5,996 bases of DNA from an uncultured Bacteroidales bacterium (lineage in GTDB: Bacteria; Bacteroidota; Bacteroidia; Bacteroidales; Muribaculaceae): the NCBI GenBank assembly GCA_945828175.1, contig CALZQD010000109.1:1-5996 (forward strand), written 5' to 3'. Positions within the stretch are counted from its first letter, which is position 1, and each line of letters begins with the position of its first letter. Shown piece by piece: positions 1 to 3,874 of the stretch. A program made the position numbers and the translations under genes. The notes under the pieces are model-generated. The model ran no database searches, was not told the DNA's origin, and worked only from the letters and a program-made list of their open reading frames with translations.

Positions 1-556
1 CGTAACCTAATTGCATGCCATCCACCATGGAGATGGATTTCTTTCCACCCGGAGGAGCGGTGTGAACAAGAATAGCCGCTATCGACTTGTAGCTTTTTTT
101 GTCTTCAGTGGCATGACAAAAGTCGTAGTTGCGACCCATCAGGAATTTGCCGCTCTGGGGATCGGGCACTGCAAAGGCACTGCATCCCGCGTCGAGCGAA
201 ACCTTCGCCTTGCTTTGGGGAAGACTGTCGTAAAGCAGATAGGCAACGTAGTTGAATAGTTGTTCGGTTTCTGTGTAACCGGACTTCAATACATCATCGA
301 GTTTATAGTCGACAGTGTAATCGATTTCATACAAGCGTCCGCTACCATCCACATCTTTCATAGAGCGCAACATGGCCAGTTTGCCCTCATCTTTGATAAA
401 GGTGGCAGGGTTCTCTTCGGGCTCTTTCGGTGGTGCATCGTTATCATCGCTGCACGAAGCAAGCAAAAGGATGAAAAGCACAGTAGCCACAGACACAAAC
501 AGGCGGGTTAACAGTGTGCCGGGCTGTGCGGTGATAAGTTCTTGATTCGTTGTCAT
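1..556 (-). CDS. Lipoprotein Ntn-hydrolase, choloylglycine hydrolase / C45 acyltransferase type (3' part missing)
   Basis: The minus frame from the ATG at 556-554 stays open for 185 codons to the window edge, so the start is present and the C-terminal part is missing. Residues 15-34 form a hydrophobic signal segment ending in a lipobox LLAS before Cys35. The mature protein begins CSDDND, like the acidic lipoprotein export signal of Bacteroidota, so surface display is inferred. Residues 122-146 read DAGCSAF, ten residues, then GRNYDF. The Cys125, Arg142 and Asp145 pattern matches the nucleophile Cys, Arg and Asp of bile-salt hydrolase-like enzymes, which cleave amide bonds of small molecules. 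Gly124-Cys125 would be the self-cleavage point after a pro-region of about 90 residues, as in isopenicillin N acyltransferase. The substrate cannot be told. Bile salt hydrolase, penicillin V acylase-like and C45 peptidase roles are all possible. The downstream Asn and Arg residues of the active site lie outside the window. Confidence 0.8.
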   Translation of the reverse strand, partial: MTTNQELITAQPGTLLTRLFVSVATVLFILLLASCSDDNDAPPKEPEENPATFIKDEGKLAMLRSMKDVDGSGRLYEIDYTVDYKLDDVLKSGYTETEQLFNYVAYLLYDSLPQSKAKVSLDAGCSAFAVPDPQSGKFLMGRNYDFCHATEDKKSYKSIAAILVHTAPPGGKKSISMVDGMQLGY

Positions 557-593
557 AGGTATAAAAAGTTAATAGTTAGATGAATAGTCATGG

Positions 594-601
594 CAAAGAT
601 A
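594..601 (-). promoter_or_regulatory. Bacteroidota -7 promoter element for the lipoprotein gene
   Basis: On the minus strand this reads TATCTTTG, an exact match to the TAnnTTTG consensus of the Bacteroidota primary sigma factor. It lies 37 bases before the ATG at 556. No convincing TTTG -33 box sits 18-21 bases upstream, so the call rests on the -7 box and its position. Confidence 0.5.
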
Positions 602-723
602 TGAAAAAAATATGATTTGATGATGATGACATGGTTTTCTCCTGTTAATTTTAGTTAAAAAGCAAATAATTGACGTTAGGACAAAGATGAGGCTTGCGAA
701 ATGCTCATAAAACGTCTTTTTTT

Positions 724-867
724 TTATTGGTGTCCGGTAAATGTGTTTACTCGGCTATTTTGAGTGATTTTATGCATTGACAAGCCCCCTGTTTCAGTAT
801 TTGTATCGGCTGTCCGAGGAAAATAAAAAGCCAAATAGGGCTTGAAAGTTTTAGCGGACACCAATAA
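724..867. mobile_element. 144-bp MITE-like element with 18-bp terminal inverted repeats
   Basis: The left end (724-741) reads TTATTGGTGTCCGGTAAA. The right end (850-867, read on the minus strand) reads TTATTGGTGTCCGCTAAA, so 17 of 18 positions match. The repeats enclose about 108 bp with no transposase. If the repeat proper begins at TTGG, the element is 727-864 and is flanked by TA on both sides, as expected for an IS630/Tc1-like TA target duplication. Because TA is itself palindromic, this cannot be separated from a longer repeat. The element interrupts the ADP-ribosyltransferase-like frame exactly at codon 58 and supplies the stop codon of the hybrid frame at 726-724. It could be a miniature element mobilised by a full-length IS elsewhere in the genome, or an internally deleted IS. 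I cannot assign the IS family from these ends alone. Confidence 0.65.
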
Positions 868-1038
868 TACAAAGTTAGTGGTGGCACTCTTGTTTGCACC
901 ACTATAATGAGCAGCCGACTTGAAACTGCTGGTCAGATATACACCATATCCAAATTTGACTTTTCCATCTCCTTCAAGAACGTGAGAGAGGTCAAATCTG
1001 TCGAACAGGACTGATGAACCGTGATAGAAGATTTCCAT
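724..1038 (-). pseudogene. ADP-ribosyltransferase-like protein, 5' part only, interrupted by the TIR element
   Basis: The frame starts at the ATG at 1038-1036 and runs 104 codons, but only codons 1-57 (868-1038) are native. Codons 58-104 and the stop lie inside the inverted-repeat element. The native part has MEIFYHGSS at the start, then FGYGVYLTS and AAHYSG. Tyr5-His6-Gly7 and Tyr34 fit the His and Tyr of H-Y-E type ADP-ribosyltransferase folds, as seen in ART-PolyVal-like and DUF3990-like proteins. These transfer ADP-ribose from NAD or are inactive relatives, and often occur in phage, toxin or polyvalent accessory proteins. The catalytic Glu expected further downstream is absent, so the product should be inactive. 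Sequence beyond the element (557-723) does not read as a convincing continuation. The family call is by motif and is moderately sure. The interruption is visible in the DNA. Confidence 0.6.
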
Positions 1039-1066
1039 AATGAATGTGCTATTTGGTTGAGCAATA

Positions 1067-1074
1067 CAAATATA
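1067..1074 (-). promoter_or_regulatory. Bacteroidota -7 promoter element for the ART-like gene
   Basis: The minus strand reads TATATTTG, an exact TAnnTTTG match, 28 bases before the ATG at 1038. The nearest upstream TTG is too far away for a normal -33 box. Its presence supports the start codon chosen for the truncated gene. Confidence 0.45.
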
Positions 1075-1156
1075 TGAAGAATATTCCAGATAGAAGTGGT
1101 TTCAAGGAAGAATTGTTCTGCTATCCATTCCGCTACCCCACGATTGTATGGGTTGG

Positions 1157-1268
1157 GATTTTGCAGTTGATTTTGAGGGATGTTGTTGAATAACAATGAG
1201 TTAACCGCTTGCTATCCCAAAACGTGATTTGCAGTTGTTAAGGAGTGTAAAATTTGATGATTTTGAGG
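1157..1268 (+). repeat. Two pairs of short direct repeats in the gene-free region
   Basis: TTTGCAGTTG occurs at 1160-1169 and 1228-1237. TGATTTTGAGG occurs at 1168-1178 and 1258-1268. In the first copy the two words overlap; in the second they are about 20 bases apart. This looks like an old partial duplication or a set of protein-binding sites. It is short enough that chance in AT-rich DNA is possible. Confidence 0.35.
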
Positions 1269-1295
1269 TCTGAAATCTTGTTATACAATTTCGAT

Positions 1296-1356
1296 GTAAG
1301 TGTTTTGTTATCAAAAAGGTCTGCGAAAAATTTTCGCAGGTTTTGACAACACTTAC
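1296..1356. repeat. 61-bp nested inverted repeat / potential cruciform
   Basis: The inner part, 1321-1339, is a perfect palindrome around one central base: CTGCGAAAA, A, TTTTCGCAG. It is enclosed by an imperfect outer inverted repeat. The left arm at 1296-1316 begins GTAAGTGTT and ends CAAAA. The right arm at 1341-1356 has the reverse complement of both blocks, with about five fewer bases. Transcribed, it would form one long hairpin. No T-run follows directly, so it is not a standard terminator. Possible roles are a recombinase or replication-protein site, a transfer origin, or the folded end of a small mobile element. Confidence 0.6.
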
Positions 1357-1410
1357 TATTCCTTTTTGTGGAGGATTTTTTGAAGTCTTGGGGTAGCGAA
1401 TGGGTAGCGT

Positions 1411-1440
1411 GTATCATTAAATAAAAGGTTAAAATGATAC
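1411..1440. repeat. 8-bp inverted repeat GTATCATT / AATGATAC
   Basis: GTATCATT at 1411-1418 and its exact reverse complement AATGATAC at 1433-1440 flank a 14-base AT-rich spacer. It follows immediately after the right-hand GGGTAGC boxes, which suggests one composite site. It could equally be an operator for a dimeric regulator. Confidence 0.4.
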
Positions 1441-1460
1441 TTTTTGGGGTGTTTAGACAA

Positions 1461-1489
1461 GAAAAAACCACCCCAGAATTGAGGTGGTT
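1461..1489 (-). terminator. Rho-independent terminator of the DUF2795 unit
   Basis: On the minus strand the sequence gives AACCACC, a 10-base loop region, GGTGGTT, and then a T-run (the complement of the A-run at 1462-1467). The 7-bp stem and T-run lie 48 bases after the stop codon of the DUF2795 gene. On the plus strand the hairpin lacks a proper T-run, so the direction is minus. Confidence 0.7.
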
Positions 1490-1537
1490 CTTATTGTAAG
1501 TTTCTTGTTTACAATTAGTTAACTAACTGATTTTCGT

Positions 1538-1759
1538 TTAGTATTCATCTTCGTTGAACAGAAAGTCTTCTTTCGAGGGGTAGTCGGGCCAGATGTCTTC
1601 GATTGATTCGTAGGTGTCGCCTTCGTCTTCGATTTCCTGGAGGTTTTCGATGACTTCAAGGGGTGCGCCGCTGCGCATGGCGTAGTCTATGAGTTCGTCC
1701 TTGGTTGCGGGCCAGGGTGCGTCTTCGAGTTTTGATGCGAGTTCGAGAGTCCAATACAT
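1538..1759 (-). CDS. DUF2795 domain protein
   Basis: This 73-residue acidic protein begins MYWTLELASKLEDAPWPATK and ends in an acidic FNEDEY tail. The pattern of a short helical domain with PWPATKDELIDYA and a GAPLEVIENLQ segment matches the DUF2795 family as it occurs, well conserved and at this length, in Bacteroidales. No biochemical role is established to my knowledge. The small, acidic, soluble protein has no signal peptide or membrane segment. The start is fixed by the conserved MYWTLELA and by a promoter 60 bases upstream. It lies 85 bp downstream of the adenosyltransferase gene on the same strand and is followed by a terminator, so it may be made both from its own promoter and by read-through from the LOG-adenosyltransferase unit. 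Confidence 0.85.
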   Translation of the reverse strand: MYWTLELASKLEDAPWPATKDELIDYAMRSGAPLEVIENLQEIEDEGDTYESIEDIWPDYPSKEDFLFNEDEY

Positions 1760-1819
1760 AGTTGTAAGCTTTAGTGTTTAATATTATACTCTTGCGGGGA
1801 TGCTTGTTTGAAAAGTGTG

Positions 1820-1851
1820 CAAAGGTAGTTATTTTCTTTATACACTAACAA
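1820..1851 (-). promoter_or_regulatory. Promoter of the DUF2795 gene, overlapping the end of the adenosyltransferase gene
   Basis: The minus strand has TACCTTTG at 1827-1820, an exact TAnnTTTG -7 box. A TTG at 1851-1849 lies 21 bases upstream as a -33 box. The -33 box falls in the last codons of the adenosyltransferase gene (stop at 1847-1845). The predicted leader is about 50 bases. Confidence 0.65.
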
Positions 1852-2402
1852 TTTTTCTCCCAAAATATTTCGTCGGCGCCGTTTTTTATGTTGATGGCGC
1901 GGGCGAGCACGAAGAGGTAGTCACTCAGCCGGTTGACATAGCGGATGATATTAGCCTGAATGTCAACGGTCGAGGCGAGGCTGACGATGAGCCTTTCGGC
2001 CCGGCGCGCCACGCAGCGGGCTATGTGGGCTCGGGCGGCGTCGGGCGACCCTCCGGGCAGGATGAAGCGGTTGTGGCGTGGCAGCGTGGCGTCGAGACGG
2101 TCGATTTCGCTCTCTATCTCGTCGACGGCGCTGTCGGGCAGCGGCGCGGGCTGCCAGCTGCTGTCGGCTTCGGTGGCGAGCATCGAGCCTATGTCGAAGA
2201 GGCGGTTCTGTATCTTGTAGAGGGTCGGGCCGGCGAGTTCGGCGACGGTCGCCGAGCAGATGAGCAGGCCGAGCCACGAGTTGAGTTCGTCGACGGTGCC
2301 GTAGGCGTCGAGGCGCAGGTCGGCTTTGGAGACGCGTGTGCCGCCGACGAGCGATGTTGTGCCGCGGTCGCCGCCGCGGGTATAGACCTTGCTTTTAGTC
2401 AT
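1845..2402 (-). CDS. pduO: PduO-type ATP:cob(I)alamin adenosyltransferase
   Basis: This enzyme transfers the adenosyl group of ATP to cob(I)alamin, giving adenosylcobalamin, the cofactor of methylmalonyl-CoA mutase and related enzymes. The 185-residue length is normal for the family. The ATP-binding N-terminus YTRGGDRGTTSLVGGTR is at 7-23, followed by Lys26 and AYGTVDELNS at 33-42. PGG at 116-118 leads to the signature with Arg129, Arg133, Arg134, Glu136 and Arg137. The cobalamin-side helix YVNRLSDYLFVLAR is at 155-168. No signal peptide is visible, so it should be cytosolic. The start codon overlaps the end of the LOG gene by 8 bases (ATGACTAA), which suggests translational coupling. In Bacteroidales this activity mainly supports salvage of corrinoids and propionate metabolism through methylmalonyl-CoA. 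That is family knowledge; no cobalamin gene neighbours are present here. Confidence 0.93.
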   Translation of the reverse strand: MTKSKVYTRGGDRGTTSLVGGTRVSKADLRLDAYGTVDELNSWLGLLICSATVAELAGPTLYKIQNRLFDIGSMLATEADSSWQPAPLPDSAVDEIESEIDRLDATLPRHNRFILPGGSPDAARAHIARCVARRAERLIVSLASTVDIQANIIRYVNRLSDYLFVLARAINIKNGADEIFWEKNC

Positions 2403-2994
2403 GGTTGTTGTGGATATATAGAAGTCTGTCGAGTTGCGCTGTCGTCTGGGCGGGAGTCGACGTGGTGATGATGACGTCGTTGTAGGGGCGTTTCATCAGG
2501 CCGGCCTCGGCCAGGAGGTCGAGCTGGGTCATCAGCGGGTCGAATATCCCGTCGGGATTATATATAACGATATGTTTGCCTATCTGGTTGGTGAAGTTGA
2601 TGTATGCGAATGTCGAGGCGAGTTCATCGAGGGTGCCGTAGCCGCCGGGAAGCACGACGAAGACGTCGCCGAGGAGTTCCATCGTCGCCTTGCGTTCGTT
2701 GAGGTCTGCGACCGAGATCTGTATGTCGTTGAGCGGCGAGGCCATGTTGCAGCGCCGGGCCGGCACGATGCCGACGATGCGGGCTCCGGCCGCGCGGGCC
2801 GCCGAGGCTGTCTCGGTCATCAGGCCGGCATTGACGCCGCCGTAGACGAGCGTGGCGCCGTGTTCGCCTATCCAGCGGCCGACGGCCGAGGCGCCTTCGC
2901 GCCAGCTCTCGGGCAGCGACTCGGCCGAGCTGCAGTAGACAACGACTCGCATCGTCGTCTCGCGGATATTGTTCTTGAGTTTCTGGTTGCTCAT
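2395..2994 (-). CDS. LOG-family protein (putative nucleoside 5'-monophosphate phosphoribohydrolase)
   Basis: LOG proteins hydrolyse nucleoside monophosphates, including cytokinin riboside monophosphates, to free base and ribose 5-phosphate. The bacterial physiological substrate is usually unknown. Numbered from the ATG at 2994, the protein has 199 residues. VYGGVNAGLM is at 50-59, Glu100-Arg101-Lys102 at the catalytic arginine position, and the family signature PGGYGTLDE at 116-124. The frame is open to an ATG at 3057, but that lies upstream of the promoter -7 box at 3016-3023 and codes for an atypical leader, so I reject it. An internal ATG at 2952 (MRVVVYCSS) matches the usual family N-terminus and remains a possible start. 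The 14 extra codons have normal local codon use, so I keep 2994. The gene overlaps the adenosyltransferase start by 8 bases and is divergent from slyD. Confidence 0.88.
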   Translation of the reverse strand: MSNQKLKNNIRETTMRVVVYCSSAESLPESWREGASAVGRWIGEHGATLVYGGVNAGLMTETASAARAAGARIVGIVPARRCNMASPLNDIQISVADLNERKATMELLGDVFVVLPGGYGTLDELASTFAYINFTNQIGKHIVIYNPDGIFDPLMTQLDLLAEAGLMKRPYNDVIITTSTPAQTTAQLDRLLYIHNNHD

Positions 2995-3015
2995 GGGTTT
3001 GATTGTTAACGGCCG

Positions 3016-3045
3016 TAAAGGTATGGTTTTTATTGTGACTTCAAA
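3016..3045 (-). promoter_or_regulatory. Promoter of the LOG-adenosyltransferase unit
   Basis: On the minus strand TTTG at 3045-3042 is followed after 18 bases by TACCTTTA at 3023-3016, one base from the TAnnTTTG consensus. The predicted transcript would begin just before the ATG at 2994 and would exclude the ATG at 3057, which decides the start choice. Confidence 0.5.
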
Positions 3046-3065
3046 AACTTTTGGCATAGTATTTG

Positions 3066-3094
3066 TTGTTTCTCACAGAAAACAGCTAATTTTA
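3066..3094 (+). promoter_or_regulatory. Promoter of slyD
   Basis: TTG at 3066-3068 and TAATTTTA at 3087-3094 are separated by 18 bases, mirroring the divergent LOG promoter only about 20 bp away. The -7 box has one mismatch to TAnnTTTG. It lies 24 bases before the ATG at 3119, which excludes the in-frame ATG at 2969 as a start. Confidence 0.5.
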
Positions 3095-3118
3095 CGAATC
3101 AAAACCCAAATTCAGATT

Positions 3119-3712
3119 ATGGAAAAGATAGAACCCGGAAAATATGTCGAGCTCGGCTACGATCTGTATGCCATTGATGCCGACGGTAAAGAGACTTTGA
3201 TCCATCAGACCACGGCCGAGGAGCCCGAGGCCATCATCTACGGCGTCACCCAGGGCGTCATCCGCCCGCTCGAGGTCGCCCTCGAGGGTCTCAAGCCCGG
3301 CGACACCTACGACGTAGTCGCCAAGGCCGACGAGGCTTTCGGACGCCACAATCCCGAGCATGTCGTCGAGGTCGAGCGCGAAGTCTTCGAGGTCGACGGC
3401 AAGTTTGACGACGAGCACATCAAGGTCGGCGAACGCCTGCCCATGCTCACCGCCGACGGCTACCGCATCGAGGGTCTCGTAACCGAGATTACCCCGACCC
3501 ACGTCAAGATGGACTTCAACCACCCGCTCGTCGACCACGACGTCCGCCTCAAAGGCAAGGTCATCGCCGTCCGCGACGCTACGCCCGAGGAGCTTCATCC
3601 CGCCCACGGCTGCGGCTGCCACGGCGGTTGTGGCGAAGGCTGCGGCGACGATTGCGGTTGTGACGACGGCTGTGGCTGCGACGACAGCGGCTGCGGTTGC
3701 GGCTGCCATTAA
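3119..3712 (+). CDS. slyD: SlyD-type FKBP peptidyl-prolyl cis-trans isomerase with Cys-rich metal-binding tail
   Basis: SlyD proteins catalyse proline isomerisation, act as chaperones and bind Ni or Zn. The product has 197 residues, close to E. coli SlyD. The FKBP half is at 4-76: VELGYDLYAIDADGK, then LEVALEGLKPGD (51-62) and DEAFGRHN (71-78). The insert-in-flap chaperone domain is at about 77-128. The FKBP fold resumes with DFNHPL (132-137) and VRDATPEEL (151-159). Residues 164-197 hold 11 cysteines in GC and DDGC runs plus terminal and internal His, a metal-binding tail. The usual IPGLE of FKBPs reads IRPLE, and the usual AYG reads AFG, so isomerase strength may differ. The start at 3119 fits the family N-terminus and the promoter. 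The gene is a single unit with its own terminator. It should be cytosolic. Confidence 0.93.
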   Translation: MEKIEPGKYVELGYDLYAIDADGKETLIHQTTAEEPEAIIYGVTQGVIRPLEVALEGLKPGDTYDVVAKADEAFGRHNPEHVVEVEREVFEVDGKFDDEHIKVGERLPMLTADGYRIEGLVTEITPTHVKMDFNHPLVDHDVRLKGKVIAVRDATPEELHPAHGCGCHGGCGEGCGDDCGCDDGCGCDDSGCGCGCH

Positions 3713-3743
3713 TCGGCCGTCCTCAGGTGCCTGACGGTATACG

Positions 3744-3792
3744 GCGATGTCCGCGATTCACCCTGCGTGAGTCGGCGGACTTCGCTTTTTTT
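3744..3792 (+). terminator. Strong rho-independent terminator of slyD
   Basis: The stem is GCGA, a T-T mismatch, GTCCGC and GATTCAC (3744-3761). The loop is CCTGC, and the returning arm is GTGAGTC, one bulged G, GCGGAC, T, TCGC (3767-3785). Seven Ts follow at 3786-3792. It lies about 30 bases after the slyD stop. The next plus-strand promoter is downstream of it. Confidence 0.85.
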
Positions 3793-3847
3793 GCACCACG
3801 ACCTCAGTTTGTCGCGATTTTGTGGCGCGAGTGAGTGAAATTCTGTG

Positions 3848-3855
3848 TAATTTTG
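3848..3855 (+). promoter_or_regulatory. -7 promoter element for the methyltransferase-purD unit
   Basis: TAATTTTG matches TAnnTTTG exactly and lies 19 bases before the ATG at 3875. No good -33 box is seen at the usual distance. It supports the start at 3875 over the in-frame ATG at 3899. Confidence 0.55.
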
Positions 3856-3874
3856 CAGAAACAAAATTGAAATT

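Larger units (their letters stand above)
1120..1409. repeat. Inverted pair of GGGTAGC-type double boxes flanking an AT-rich segment
   Basis: At 1120-1139 the plus strand has GCTATCC, four bases, then CGCTACCCC. At 1390-1409 the opposite orientation appears: GGGGTAGCG, three bases, then GGGTAGCG. Read on the same strand, the two sites agree at nearly every position with one inserted base. A further single box, GCTATCCC, lies at 1211-1218. Paired, oriented boxes of this size are typical of binding sites for a tyrosine recombinase or other DNA-binding protein. No such gene lies in the window, so that role is inference. Confidence 0.5.
1039..1537. other. About 500-bp stretch without a credible gene
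   Basis: No frame here has coding character on either strand. The two short open frames on the minus strand (1238-1471 and the non-ART frame of 933-1196) have no recognisable family, no promoter fit and AT-rich composition rather than codon bias. The stretch contains the ART promoter, the GGGTAGC boxes, direct repeats, a nested palindrome, a second inverted repeat at 1411-1440, the terminator of the DUF2795 unit and a 12-bp perfect palindrome (TTAGTTAACTAA, 1515-1526). I see no tRNA or rRNA in it. Confidence 0.6.

Noticed and set aside
11..511. Two plus-strand open frames of about 80 codons
   Set aside because: They lie antisense to the lipoprotein Ntn-hydrolase frame, which has a lipobox, a catalytic motif and a promoter.
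933..1196. 87-codon minus-strand frame overlapping the ART remnant
   Set aside because: It is in a different frame from the ART motifs and crosses the ART promoter and the left boxes. No family is recognised.
1321..1339. Chromosomal dif site
   Set aside because: The palindrome has a 1-base centre rather than two 11-base arms around a 6-base spacer, and I could not match it to a known dif consensus.
1238..1471. 77-codon minus-strand frame in the repeat-rich region
   Set aside because: It runs through the palindrome, the GGGTAGC boxes and the dyad, has no recognisable domain and has AT-driven composition.
1039..1537. CRISPR array or tRNA gene
   Set aside because: There are no regularly spaced repeats of 25-40 bases and no cloverleaf or tRNA consensus boxes.
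1815..3009. Plus-strand open frames opposite the adenosyltransferase and LOG genes
   Set aside because: They lack any family motif, while the minus-strand products carry complete family signatures.
3092..3709. 205-codon minus-strand frame opposite slyD
   Set aside because: Alanine and valine runs are the antisense of the Cys/Gly-rich tail. No motif or promoter was seen.
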